From JAXMHQ01 sp046346665 (lineage in GTDB: Bacteria; Verrucomicrobiota; Verrucomicrobiia; Limisphaerales; JAXMHQ01), in the NCBI GenBank assembly GCA_046346665.1, contig JAXMHQ010000003.1:104830-168829 (forward strand): a stretch of DNA of 64,000 nucleotides, written 5' to 3'. The translations under genes and the position numbers were made by a program. How positions within the stretch are numbered: the first letter of the stretch is position 1; each line of letters begins with the position of its first letter. The notes beneath the pieces are model-generated. The model saw only the letters and a program-made list of their open reading frames with translations, made no database searches and had not been told where the DNA came from. Positions 18,088-29,149 of this stretch are shown piece by piece.

Positions 18088-19131
18088 ATGCGAATCGCAG
18101 TGGATGTCATGGGTGGCGACCACGGCTGCGGCGTCGTCATCGAGGGCGTCAAGCAGGCACTCGAAGCCGATCGCTCCATCGGCGGCATTTCCCTCGTCGG
18201 CAACCAGGACCAGATCAAGGCCGCCGTGGCCCATTCCGGGCTGCGCGATTCCCGCGTCGATATCCTCCACGCCAGCGAAGTGCTGACCATGGAGGACAAG
18301 CCGCTGGAAGGCATCCGGCGAAAGAAGGATTCGTCCATGGTCCGCGCCATCGAGCTGGTGCGCGATGGCAAGGCGGATGCCGTGATCTCCCCCGGCAACA
18401 CCGGCGCGCTGGTCGCCGGATCGCTCAAGCTGCACCGGCTGGACGGCATCGGCCGTCCCGCGCTGGCGGCGCGCATGCCTTCGAGAACGAACGATTTCAT
18501 CCTGATGGACGCCGGGGCCAGCCCGGTGTGCGAGCCGCTGCACCTGGCGCAGTTCGCCGTCATGGGCAGCATCTACGCCGCGGAAATTTTCGGCAACCCC
18601 AGGCCGCGCGTTGGCATTCTCAGCAATGGCTCCGAGGATTCCAAGGGAACCGAGCTGACGCGCGAGACCAACCGGCTCTGCAGCCAGTTGGACTTGAATT
18701 TCATCGGCTACGTCGAGGGTTTCGACCTGTTCAACGATGCGGTGGACGTGGTGGTGACCGACGGCTTCACGGGCAACGTCGTCCTCAAGACTTCCGAAAG
18801 CCTCGGCTACGCCATGATGCACCTGCTGAAATCGGAGCTGGCCGCCAACCCGATCCGAAAACTGGGCGCCTCCCTGTCGATGGGCGCGTTCCGCAGCATC
18901 AAGCACCGGCTGGACCCTGAAGTCTACGGCGGCGCCGTGCTGCTCGGTCTCAACGGCATCGTCGTCAAAGCCCACGGTTCCTCACGCGAACGCGCCATCA
19001 TGAGCGCCATCCGTGTCGCCGCCCAGGAAATCCAGCACGGCGTCAACGAACTCATCTCGCGGGAAATCGCCCGCGCCAACCAAAAACTGACCCCAGCGGA
19101 ACCTGCCGCCTCGCCGACCGTCCCAGCATGA
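18088..19131 (+). CDS. plsX: Phosphate acyltransferase PlsX
   Basis: 347 residues. MRIAVDVMGGDHG is the family start, with SMVRAIELVRDGKADAVISPGNTGAL, then FDLFNDAVDVVVTDGFTGNV and KHRLDPEVYGGAVLLGLNG. It converts acyl-ACP to acyl-phosphate for phospholipid synthesis. Its stop overlaps the fabH start in ATGA, indicating coupling. Confidence 0.97.
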   Translation: MRIAVDVMGGDHGCGVVIEGVKQALEADRSIGGISLVGNQDQIKAAVAHSGLRDSRVDILHASEVLTMEDKPLEGIRRKKDSSMVRAIELVRDGKADAVISPGNTGALVAGSLKLHRLDGIGRPALAARMPSRTNDFILMDAGASPVCEPLHLAQFAVMGSIYAAEIFGNPRPRVGILSNGSEDSKGTELTRETNRLCSQLDLNFIGYVEGFDLFNDAVDVVVTDGFTGNVVLKTSESLGYAMMHLLKSELAANPIRKLGASLSMGAFRSIKHRLDPEVYGGAVLLGLNGIVVKAHGSSRERAIMSAIRVAAQEIQHGVNELISREIARANQKLTPAEPAASPTVPA

Positions 19132-20165
19132 GCGCCTCCCCCGCCCCACAATTCAAAAACCCGCGGGCCAAATACAATTACCAGGGCCGCAACTGCTCCA
19201 TCACCGGAGTCGGCTCCTATCTCCCCGAAAAAATCCTGTCAAACGCCGACCTCGAAAAAATGGTCGAGACAAGCGATGACTGGATCGTCACGCGAACCGG
19301 CATCCGGGAACGCCGCATCGCGGCCGAAAACGAATTCACATCGGACCTCGGCGCCGCCGCCGCCCAGCGCGCCATGAAAATGGCCGGCGTCACCGCGGAC
19401 CAGATTGACCTGATCATCGTAGCCACCATCACGCCCGACATGCCCTTTCCGTCGACCGCCTGCCTCATCCAGCAGAAGCTCGGGGCGCACCGGTCCGCGG
19501 CGTTCGACCTCGAGGCCGCCTGTTCGGGATTCATTTACGCGCTCGAAATCGCCCAGCAGTTCATCATGTCGCGCACCTACGACACCGTCCTGGTGATCGG
19601 AGCTGAAAAACTGTCGACGATCACGGACTGGAAGGACCGGAACACGTGCGTGCTGTTCGGCGACGGGGCTGGGGCGGCGATTTTGCAGAGCCGCCCGGAT
19701 TCCCACGGGCTGTTGACGGCGGTGATGGGGGCGGACGGCGGAAATGCGGACCTGATTGCGATGCCGGGGGGCGGGAGCCGCTGTCCGGCGTCGGTGGATT
19801 CGATTTCGCGACGGCTGCATTACCTGACGATGAACGGGAAGGAGACTTTCAAGAACGCGGTGCAGGCGATGCAGACGGCGGCGCGCGAAGCGCTGAAGCG
19901 CTGCGAACTGGACATCACGCGCATCAAATGCGTGATCCCGCACCAGGCCAACCGCCGGATCATCGACGCGGTGGCGGACCGCCTGGGGGCCAGCCCGGAA
20001 CAATTGTTCGTGAATCTGGAAAAGTACGGAAACACGTCCGCAGCTTCCGTGGCCATCGCGCTGGATGAGGCGGTTCAAACGGGCCGGGTGCAGCGCGGAG
20101 ACCTGATTTTATTGGTTGTTTTCGGTGCCGGCCTCACTTGGGGCGCCGCAGTAATCGAGTGGTAA
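19128..20165 (+). CDS. fabH: 3-oxoacyl-ACP synthase III
   Basis: 345 residues. The catalytic triad is visible: Cys132 in EAACSGFIYAL, His272 in VIPHQANRRI and Asn302 in KYGNTSAAS. It condenses acetyl-CoA with malonyl-ACP to start fatty-acid synthesis. About 15 residues precede the usual N-terminus (SITGVGSYLPEKILSN), so a slightly later start is possible, but the ATG overlapping plsX is natural. No fabD/fabG/acpP cluster follows. Confidence 0.96.
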   Translation: MSASPAPQFKNPRAKYNYQGRNCSITGVGSYLPEKILSNADLEKMVETSDDWIVTRTGIRERRIAAENEFTSDLGAAAAQRAMKMAGVTADQIDLIIVATITPDMPFPSTACLIQQKLGAHRSAAFDLEAACSGFIYALEIAQQFIMSRTYDTVLVIGAEKLSTITDWKDRNTCVLFGDGAGAAILQSRPDSHGLLTAVMGADGGNADLIAMPGGGSRCPASVDSISRRLHYLTMNGKETFKNAVQAMQTAAREALKRCELDITRIKCVIPHQANRRIIDAVADRLGASPEQLFVNLEKYGNTSAASVAIALDEAVQTGRVQRGDLILLVVFGAGLTWGAAVIEW

Positions 20166-20172
20166 GCCTTAT

Positions 20173-20200
20173 TTGACGGGCCGCGTCCTTGTGCTAATTT
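20173..20200 (+). promoter_or_regulatory. Possible promoter before PilZ-like gene
   Basis: TTGACG (20173-20178) and TAATTT (20195-20200) are separated by 16 bases and lie just after fabH, 13 bases before the next ATG. Confidence 0.35.
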
Positions 20201-20212
20201 AATCTTGCGTTT

Positions 20213-20542
20213 ATGAGTGCCAGAAGAATTGAAACCACGGGCAGTTTTCAACAGAGCGTCACGGTGGAAGCGCGGGAAACCCGCCTCGAATTGTCCCCGG
20301 ACGCGGTGGTCATTCATAAGAGCGGCATCGAGTTTCGCAGCCCCACCCCGATGGCCGCCTGGACTGAAATGACCCTCGCGTTGCGTTCCCCGGGCGACCA
20401 GGGCCTGATCCGCTGCTCCGGCGTGGTCATCTCCTGCACGGGCAACAAACACACGGGCTACCACATCTCCATGATTTTCACGAGCCTGTCCAAGCAATCC
20501 CAGGCCCGGCTCGAAACCATGGCATTCGGCGCCCAGGCCTAA
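20213..20542 (+). CDS. Small PilZ-like domain protein
   Basis: 109 residues arranged as a compact beta barrel: AVVIHKSGIEFRSPTPMAAW, TEMTLALRSPGDQGLIRCSGVVIS and TGYHISMIFTSLSKQSQARL. The order of a short strand, outward-facing strands and the closing xxVxF-type strand fits PilZ or a PilZ-like fold. The classical c-di-GMP motif RxxxR is not obvious; ARRIE at the start is the only basic run. It lies directly upstream of pilT, which fits a role in surface motility or pilus control, but binding of c-di-GMP is unproven. Confidence 0.6.
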   Translation: MSARRIETTGSFQQSVTVEARETRLELSPDAVVIHKSGIEFRSPTPMAAWTEMTLALRSPGDQGLIRCSGVVISCTGNKHTGYHISMIFTSLSKQSQARLETMAFGAQA

Positions 20543-20557
20543 GCCGGGTCAGGGATG

Positions 20558-20646
20558 ACTGGATCAAGGGATCAATGGATGGGTGGATCAATGGATGGGA
20601 CTTAGTCCAACAATCCAAGAATCCAGTAATCCAACAATCCAGTAAT
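20558..20646. repeat. Mirror-array hairpin of TGGAT units
   Basis: TGGATCAA/TGGATGGG-type units on the left face ATCCAACA/ATCCAGTA-type units on the right with a short centre. It fills the gap between the PilZ-like gene and pilT and is related to the inner array at 10989-11154. Confidence 0.7.
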
Positions 20647-20682
20647 TCCTCCCCCCCGTTAACTTCACCGATCGCTTCCCTC

Positions 20683-20710
20683 TTGGTTTGCGCCCGGTTT
20701 CCGCTATCCT
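20683..20710 (+). promoter_or_regulatory. Possible pilT promoter
   Basis: TTGGTT (20683-20688), a 16-base spacer and TATCCT (20705-20710). The start codon follows six bases later, so a transcript from here would have almost no leader. Confidence 0.3.
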
Positions 20711-20716
20711 GATTCC

Positions 20717-21805
20717 ATGGAACTGTTTCATCGCATCCTCAAAACCGCCGTGGAAGGCGGCGCCTCCGACGTTCACCTCAAGATCGGCACACCCGTGGTC
20801 CTTCGCGTCAACCGCCAGCTCATCGCCATCGAATGCCCGTTCCCGACCGATGCCTGGATGAAAACCGTGGTGGAACACATCACGCCGGCGCACCTGGTCC
20901 AGAAGCTTCAGGAACAGCGCGAGATCGATTTCTCCTATTTTCTTCCCGGCATCGGCCGCTTCCGCACGAACCTGTTCCAGCAGCGCGGCCAGTGGTGCCT
21001 CGCCATGCGGTTCGTCAAAACGCTCGTCCCCAGCTTCGAGGAACTCGGCCTGCTGCCCCAGGTGAAAAAAATCGCCGAATCCCCGCGCGGCATCGTCCTC
21101 GTCGCCGGCTCCACCGGCTCCGGAAAATCCACCACGCTCGCCGCCATGGTGGAACACATCAACGCCAATTTCAAAAAACACCTCATCACGCTCGAAGACC
21201 CCATCGAGTACGTGTTCGAAGACAACCAGTCGGTGATCGAACAACGCGAGGTCGGGCTGGACACCCTGTCCTTTCACCACGCGCTCGTCCACGTGCTCCG
21301 GCAGGATCCCGACATCATCATGATCGGCGAAATGCGCGACGCCGTCAGCTTCACCGCCGCCATGAGCGCCGCCGACACCGGCCATCTCGTGCTCTCCACC
21401 CTCCATACCACCAACGCGGCACAGTCCATCAGCCGCATCCTGGACTTTTTCAAGGCCGAGGAACGCGAGCAGATCCGCCGCCAACTCAGCGGCTGTCTCC
21501 AGGCCGTCGTCTGCCAGCGCATGGTCACCACCACCACCGGCACCATGACCCCGGCCCTCGAAATCCTCATCAACACCCCCACCGTCAGGAAACTCATCGA
21601 GGAAAATCGCCTCGACAAACTGCCGGCCGCCATCGAGACCGGCACCGAGGACGGCATGCTGAACTTCAACCAGGCCCTGTTCCAGCTCGTCAAGGACAAC
21701 AAAGTCAGCCAGCGCGAAGCCCTCGCCAAAGCCTCCAACCCGCAGGCACTCGAAATGAATTTCAAAGGCATCTTCCTCGACGAAGGCCGCAGGATCCTGG
21801 GATAA
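20717..21805 (+). CDS. pilT: Type IV pilus retraction ATPase PilT
   Basis: 362 residues of the GspE/PilT secretion ATPase family. An N-terminal PAS-like domain (HRILKTAVEGGASDVHLKIG) precedes Walker A GSTGSGKST, the Asp box ITLEDPIEYVF, Walker B DPDIIMIGEMRD and the His box LSTLHTTNAAQSI. It would power pilus retraction at the inner membrane. It stands alone without pilB or pilC, but the neighbouring PilZ-like gene and the Mgl-like cluster at 48-52 kb fit surface motility. Confidence 0.95.
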   Translation: MELFHRILKTAVEGGASDVHLKIGTPVVLRVNRQLIAIECPFPTDAWMKTVVEHITPAHLVQKLQEQREIDFSYFLPGIGRFRTNLFQQRGQWCLAMRFVKTLVPSFEELGLLPQVKKIAESPRGIVLVAGSTGSGKSTTLAAMVEHINANFKKHLITLEDPIEYVFEDNQSVIEQREVGLDTLSFHHALVHVLRQDPDIIMIGEMRDAVSFTAAMSAADTGHLVLSTLHTTNAAQSISRILDFFKAEEREQIRRQLSGCLQAVVCQRMVTTTTGTMTPALEILINTPTVRKLIEENRLDKLPAAIETGTEDGMLNFNQALFQLVKDNKVSQREALAKASNPQALEMNFKGIFLDEGRRILG

Positions 21806-21818
21806 GCCGACAAAGAAC

Positions 21819-21914
21819 GGAGTGTTGGAGTATTGGAGTGCTGGAGTTTTGCGGGGACGATCACACTCGCGGGGAAGCTATTTCAATACTCCAAGACTCC
21901 AGCACCTCAATACA
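21819..21914. repeat. Mirror-array hairpin of TGGAGT units
   Basis: Units TGGAGTAT, TGGAGTGC and TGGAGTTT on the left face ACTCCAAG and ACTCCAGC on the right across a roughly 40-base centre. It lies between convergent pilT and waaA. Confidence 0.75.
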
Positions 21915-21931
21915 CCGTTTTCGGAAACGCC

Positions 21932-23254
21932 CTACCGCGCGATGAAGATTTCCCCGGACGCGAGCTGTTCGACGATCATGTCGACCGTTCGCTCCACGGC
22001 CCCGAGGTTTTCGCGCACGACTTTCTGCGCGTTGCGGCCGAGCACTTCGCGTCGGGCCGGATCGGCGAGGAGCGCGGCAAGCGTCGATTCCAGACCGGCG
22101 GCATCCGGGACCTGGACGGCGCCGTCCGAGGCAAGGAACCCGCGAACGACGTCGGCGAAGTTCTGCATGTGGGGGCCGAACACCATGGCCTTGGCGAGCG
22201 CGCCGGGTTCGATGGGATTCTGCCCGCCCTGGGCGGTGAGGCTCTTGCCCACGAAAATCACCGAGGCCTGTTCATAGAAATAGTTCAGTTCCCCCGTGCT
22301 GTTCACCAGCAGGCAATCCACCTCGCCCGGCTTGAGCTGTGTCATGCCGTTGATCTCGCTGCGGTAGATGAATTTCACCCCGGCGCGCTCGAGCTGGCGG
22401 CCCACATCCTTGCTGCGCTCGAAATGGCGCGGAACAAGGATCAGGAAGAGCGACGGAAACTGCCGCCGCAAACGCGGAAGCATTTCGCCCAGCAAAGCCT
22501 CTTCACCGTCGTGCGTGCTCCCCGCCACAAGCAGCAGCGCCCCCGGGCCAATCCCGATCTGCTGGAACAGCCGTCGCACATCGAGCCCGCTCTTTTCGTC
22601 CAGCTTCGCCGCGTCATACTTCAGATTCCCAACCACCCGGACGGCTTCCGGCAAGCACCCCAGTTCAATCAGCCGGTCGCGATCCTGCGTGTTCTGGGCA
22701 CCCACGCCTTTGAAGGTCGCGAAGAGCGGACGGAACAGCCGCTCGAACCGGCGGTAGCCGCGGTAAGACCGATCGGAGAGCCGGGCGTTCACGAGAAAGA
22801 GGGGCACACGACGGTCCTGGATGCGCCAGATGAAGTTGGGCCAGATTTCGGCTTCGACGAGCACGACGGCTTCGGGATGGATGGTGGCCAGGGCGCGCGC
22901 CACGCTGCGGCGATGATCCACGGGATAATAAATCTTGCTGATATGCGCCGGCAGCCGGTCGACCAGCCGCTGCATGCCGGTGGTCGTGGTGGTCGAGACG
23001 ACAATCTTCAGGTTGGGCATCCGGCGCTGGAGCGATTTGATGAGCTGGGTGCAGAGATTCACCTCGCCCACACTGACGGCATGCATCCACAGCACATGCC
23101 GGTTCGTGATCGCCTGCTTGAACTTGGCGTCGAAATAGCCGAATCGCTGCCAGAATCCCGCCTGCCAGTTTCCCCTCCGGCGCATCCGGATGAAATAATA
23201 CGGGCTGGCGATGACAAAAAATACCGTGAATAGAATGTTGTAAAGCGTGCGCAC
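21932..23254 (-). CDS. waaA: 3-deoxy-D-manno-octulosonic acid transferase
   Basis: 440 residues of glycosyltransferase family 30. A membrane anchor (YNILFTVFFVIASPYYFI) leads to HAVSVGEVNLCTQLI, which contains the conserved catalytic Glu, then STTTTTGMQ, VLVEAEIWPNF, VGNLKYD and PIEPGALAKAMVFGPHMQNF. It transfers Kdo from CMP-Kdo to lipid A precursor, confirming LPS production. The start is GTG at 23254; no upstream ATG fits. Confidence 0.94.
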   Translation of the reverse strand: MRTLYNILFTVFFVIASPYYFIRMRRRGNWQAGFWQRFGYFDAKFKQAITNRHVLWMHAVSVGEVNLCTQLIKSLQRRMPNLKIVVSTTTTTGMQRLVDRLPAHISKIYYPVDHRRSVARALATIHPEAVVLVEAEIWPNFIWRIQDRRVPLFLVNARLSDRSYRGYRRFERLFRPLFATFKGVGAQNTQDRDRLIELGCLPEAVRVVGNLKYDAAKLDEKSGLDVRRLFQQIGIGPGALLLVAGSTHDGEEALLGEMLPRLRRQFPSLFLILVPRHFERSKDVGRQLERAGVKFIYRSEINGMTQLKPGEVDCLLVNSTGELNYFYEQASVIFVGKSLTAQGGQNPIEPGALAKAMVFGPHMQNFADVVRGFLASDGAVQVPDAAGLESTLAALLADPARREVLGRNAQKVVRENLGAVERTVDMIVEQLASGEIFIAR

Positions 23255-23331
23255 CCGGGCCGTCCGTGATGATTTCAGGTTCTCAAATATGTTGGCCGAT
23301 GTGAATGAAAAAATTCGTGAAAGGTCATTTC

Positions 23332-23577
23332 AACCACGGATGGACACGGATAATCAAGGATTGTAAACCGAACTGGTTTGACGCGAATTGACGCGGATTC
23401 GCGCCAATTGTCCAAGGTGGGGCGAGACTCCGTCGAGCCCTGACTGATTGGGTAGCCGCCAAGGTGAGTTGGCGGAAGCATCGCCATCTCACGATCTCGG
23501 CTACGGAAGAATTCGCGTCCATTCGCGTCAAAGTTTTTTCTTTGTGCATCCGTGTCCATCCGTGTCCATCCGTGGTT
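23332..23577. repeat. Nested palindromic element D (multi-level)
   Basis: AACCACGGATGGACACGGAT (23332-23351) pairs perfectly with its reverse complement at 23558-23577. Inside, TTTGACGCGAAT (23377-23388) pairs with ATTCGCGTCAAA (23521-23532). Further in lie one unpaired copy of the GGTGGGGCGAGACTCC module (23416-23441), a GTAGCCG/CGGCTAC pair (23452-23458, 23498-23504) and a CCGCCAA/TTGGCGG hairpin (23456-23475). Confidence 0.85.
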
Positions 23578-23602
23578 AAAATCGTTGATGCAATCCGCCC
23601 GA

Positions 23603-23643
23603 AAAGCAACCGCCCTCCCGGCTTGAAACGGCCGGGAGGGCGG
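23603..23643 (-). terminator. Intrinsic terminator of hppA
   Basis: CCGCCCTCCCGGC (23610-23622) pairs perfectly over 13 bases with GCCGGGAGGGCGG (23631-23643). Read on the minus strand, the hairpin is followed by TTGCTTTTC. Confidence 0.75.
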
Positions 23644-23662
23644 GATGAGAAAACCCGGAGGA

Positions 23663-26104
<2,442 letters not shown>

Positions 26105-26382
26105 AAAAATTGAGCCGCGAGATTAAAAAAGCGGGCCGCGGGATGCCAACCCTTTTTTGGCAAAGAACTCCCCCAATATTGAACTGTAGCCGGACTTCTT
26201 ATGCATTGTTACAAAATAAGTGTTCATTGTTGACCCACCGGTGAACTCAAGAAAAACTCCCGCAGTCCAAATCTCCAGGCCGGGCGCGGGATGGCTAATT
26301 CTCAACGAGTTGGACCCCCGCGTCAATCGTCTTTTCCCTCTTTTCCCTTGTCGCTCCCGGCCCCATTCCGCATCCTCATTTC

Positions 26383-27402
26383 ATGGCTGATCGGATGATC
26401 TCGGATGTGCTCACCAAACCCGACCCGGCGCTGGAATCCACGCTGCGGCCCTCCCTTTTCTCCGAGTTCACCGGCCAGGCCAAGGTCCGGGAACGGCTCG
26501 AAATCACCATCACGGCGGCTAAACAACGCGGCGAACCCATCGACCACCTGCTCCTCAGCGGCCCCCCGGGGCTCGGCAAAACCACCATCGCCCACATCCT
26601 CGCCAGGGCCATGGGCGCCAACCTAAAGGCCACCAGCGGCCCCACCATCGAAAAAGCCGGCGACCTCGCCGGCCTCCTCACCAACCTCGAGGAAGGCGAC
26701 GTCCTGTTCATCGACGAAATCCATCGGCTCCAGAAAACCATCGAGGAATACCTCTACCCCGCCATGGAAGATTTCAAACTGGACATCATCATCGACCAGG
26801 GCCCGAACGCCCGCAGCGTCCGGCTGAACCTGCCCCGCTTCACCCTCATCGGCGCCACCACCCGCAGCGGCCTCCTCACCGCACCCCTGCTCACCCGCTT
26901 CCCCATCCGCGAACGGCTCGACTATTACCAGGCCGACCAGCTCCAGCAAATCGTCCTCCGCTCCGCACGCCTGCTGAAAGTCGAAATCGACGAGCACGGC
27001 GCCCGCGAAATCGCCCGGCGCAGCCGCGGCACACCCCGCATCGCCAACAACCTCATCCGGCGCGTGCGCGACTTCGCCCAGGTCAAAGGCCAGGGCCAGA
27101 TCACCGCCGCCGTCGCCGACCAGGCCCTCGCCATGCTCGAAATCGACGAGAACGGCCTCGACGAAATGGACAAACGAATCCTCGAAACCCTGATCGTGAA
27201 ATTCGGCGGCGGACCCGTTGGGGTGAATTCGCTGGCGGTGGCCGTCGGCGAGGAACCCGACACACTCGAGGAAGTCTACGAACCTTACCTCATCATGGAA
27301 GGATTCCTCAAACGCACCCCGCAAGGCCGCGTCGCCACGGAATCAAGCTACAAAAAGCTCGGGCTCAAGCCCGCATCGGGAAAGCAGGACAGCCTGTTGT
27401 AG
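26383..27402 (+). CDS. ruvB: Holliday junction branch migration helicase RuvB
   Basis: 339 residues. The order is typical: LRPSLFSEFTGQAKVRERL, Walker A GPPGLGKTT, Walker B LFIDEIHRL, sensor 1 TLIGATTRSG, the arginine-finger region LTRFPIRERLDYY and a C-terminal winged helix (LKRTPQGRVATESSYKKLGL). It drives branch migration with RuvA. The 278-base gap upstream (26105-26382) shows no gene; it must hold the divergent promoters of ruvB and hppA. ruvA and ruvC are not adjacent. Confidence 0.97.
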   Translation: MADRMISDVLTKPDPALESTLRPSLFSEFTGQAKVRERLEITITAAKQRGEPIDHLLLSGPPGLGKTTIAHILARAMGANLKATSGPTIEKAGDLAGLLTNLEEGDVLFIDEIHRLQKTIEEYLYPAMEDFKLDIIIDQGPNARSVRLNLPRFTLIGATTRSGLLTAPLLTRFPIRERLDYYQADQLQQIVLRSARLLKVEIDEHGAREIARRSRGTPRIANNLIRRVRDFAQVKGQGQITAAVADQALAMLEIDENGLDEMDKRILETLIVKFGGGPVGVNSLAVAVGEEPDTLEEVYEPYLIMEGFLKRTPQGRVATESSYKKLGLKPASGKQDSLL

Positions 27403-27548
27403 CCGATCGCCTCCAGCCGAACCCCGCTGATTTCGACCGGGTCGCGCGAAGGCCGCGGTCGATGCGAAGCCGGGAATGGAGCAGCTATCCCTTCGCTGCC
27501 GTCGCGCACTTCGCGCGGACAGATTTTGTTTCGTTCCCAGGCGCAGAA

Positions 27549-28892
27549 TCAGCCACCCACCGACTCAAACGTCCACGGCTTGCGCATCGGGTTCGAGAGA
27601 TAATGATTTGCCTCGCGGTCGCCCTTGAACTTTTCCTTCTCCGGATTCCAGGTGAGCTTGCGGCCCAGCCGGATTGCCAGCACGCCGATGTGACAGATGG
27701 AAGCCGAGCGATGGCCGATTTCCACATCGGCGATCGGCGCGTTCCGGGACACGACGCAATCGAAGAAATTCCCCATGTGATCGTTGCTTTCGTATAGCCG
27801 GACGGCGTCCGGGGGCAGCGGGGTTGAAAGCAGATCGGGATCGCTGGCCTCGATTTTTCCGCGCGTGACGAAGATCCATCCGTTGTCGCCGTTGAACCGG
27901 ATGCCGTGCTGCTGGGCGTCGGCATCGAGCACCTGGCCGTAGGGACCGTTGCCTTTCGTGGTCTGGCAGGTGTGCGTGATGCCGCTGGCGTATTGGTAAT
28001 CCACGCGCCATTCGCGCGGCGCGGTGTAGCCGCCCGGAACGGTATCGATCAGCGCCTTCCCCTCGATGCTGACCGGACCGCTGTGATCCATCCCAAGCCC
28101 CCAGAGCGCGATGTCGTTGTGGTGCACACCCCAGTCCGTGACCGTGCCGCCCGCGTAATCCCACCAGTAGCGAAATGTCCCATGCGTGCGCTCCTTCACA
28201 TAGTCAATCACCGGCGTCGGACCCATCCAGAATTCATAATCGAACCCCTCCGGCACCGGCGTGTGCGCAAAAGGACCGTCCCGCAAACCCATCGGCACCC
28301 ACACATCCACGTGCCGGATCGGGCCAAGACGGTTGTTGCGCACCAACTCGCAGGCGAGCCGAAACCTGGGATCACTCCGCTGCTGCGTTCCGGTTTGCAA
28401 AATACGGCGCGATTGGTGAACGGTCTTGATCAGCCGCTGCCCCTCCTGGATCGTTCGCGTCAGCGGCTTCTCGCAGTAAATGTCCTTGCCCGAATTCACC
28501 GCCGCCATGGATACCAGCACGTGCCAGTGATCCACCGTGCCGCATATCACCACGTCGATGTCGTTCCGATCCATCACGCGCCGGAAATCGGAGTACGTCT
28601 TCGCATCCGGGTAGCCTTCCTTCGCCTGCGCCAGACGGTTGGAATCGACGTCACAGAGCGCAACAACCCGTCCGAAGCGCGAGGCGTTGCGGGCGTCGGC
28701 CTGCCCCATCCCGCCGCAGCCGACGAGGGCGATGGCAGGTTGATCGTTCGGGCCGGGCGCCTTGACCGGGGCGGGTGCGCCGAGGCTGCGTTCCACGAAC
28801 CACTCCGGCAGGCTGGTCGCGGCGGCGAGGACGGCGGTGGATTTTAAAAAACTCCGGCGCGACCTGCGCGCAAAGGAAGCAGTGGATTTCAT
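27549..28892 (-). CDS. Tat-exported Gfo/Idh/MocA-family oxidoreductase
   Basis: 447 residues. A Tat-type signal (RRSRRSFLKSTAVLAAATSL) is followed by a Rossmann domain starting ALVGCGGMGQADARNASRFG, the ADP-binding acidic residue in ALCDVDSN, and the catalytic-lysine motif CEKPLTRTIQEG. The C-terminal domain carries WWDYAGGTVTDWGVHHNDIALWGLG, typical of the large planctomycete/verrucomicrobial paralog family. ATG at 28892 starts the Tat signal; an in-frame upstream start would spoil it. Predicted NAD(P)-dependent sugar or inositol dehydrogenase acting in the periplasm; the substrate is unknown. Confidence 0.9.
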   Translation of the reverse strand: MKSTASFARRSRRSFLKSTAVLAAATSLPEWFVERSLGAPAPVKAPGPNDQPAIALVGCGGMGQADARNASRFGRVVALCDVDSNRLAQAKEGYPDAKTYSDFRRVMDRNDIDVVICGTVDHWHVLVSMAAVNSGKDIYCEKPLTRTIQEGQRLIKTVHQSRRILQTGTQQRSDPRFRLACELVRNNRLGPIRHVDVWVPMGLRDGPFAHTPVPEGFDYEFWMGPTPVIDYVKERTHGTFRYWWDYAGGTVTDWGVHHNDIALWGLGMDHSGPVSIEGKALIDTVPGGYTAPREWRVDYQYASGITHTCQTTKGNGPYGQVLDADAQQHGIRFNGDNGWIFVTRGKIEASDPDLLSTPLPPDAVRLYESNDHMGNFFDCVVSRNAPIADVEIGHRSASICHIGVLAIRLGRKLTWNPEKEKFKGDREANHYLSNPMRKPWTFESVGG

Positions 28893-29017
28893 ATTTCGTT
28901 CAGCCTGCGGACACGGCGGCTCAGGATGCCTGAACCCCGGTGAGGTTGGAAATCCTGAAAAAGCACTGTTTTGCCGCGGACCGGACATTTGACTCCCGAG
29001 CAGCCGATCGCATTCAA

Positions 29018-29093
29018 CAAGGGGTCAGTCCTATAATTGTGAATTTTCGAGTCACCTTGGCACAGTCTTCACAATTATAGGACTGACCCCTTG
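29018..29093. repeat. REP-type long hairpin (GGGGTCAGTCC family)
   Basis: A perfect 26-base inverted repeat (29018-29043 and 29068-29093; core GGGGTCAGTCCTATAATTG) with a 24-base loop. It sits 56 bases upstream of the carB half-gene start. This motif resembles hairpins mobilised by REP-associated tyrosine transposases; none is encoded here. Confidence 0.85.
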
Positions 29094-29149
29094 CCTCAAG
29101 ATTAACGCTGACAACCCGGGGGAAATGCTGTTTATTTCCGCCCGCATTT

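Larger units (their letters stand above)
23255..23662. other. Intergenic region with nested repeat and a terminator
   Basis: The gap lies between hppA and waaA, both on the minus strand. It is almost filled by the element at 23332-23577 and the hppA terminator at 23603-23643. No gene is supported. The waaA promoter should lie in 23255-23331. Confidence 0.65.
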
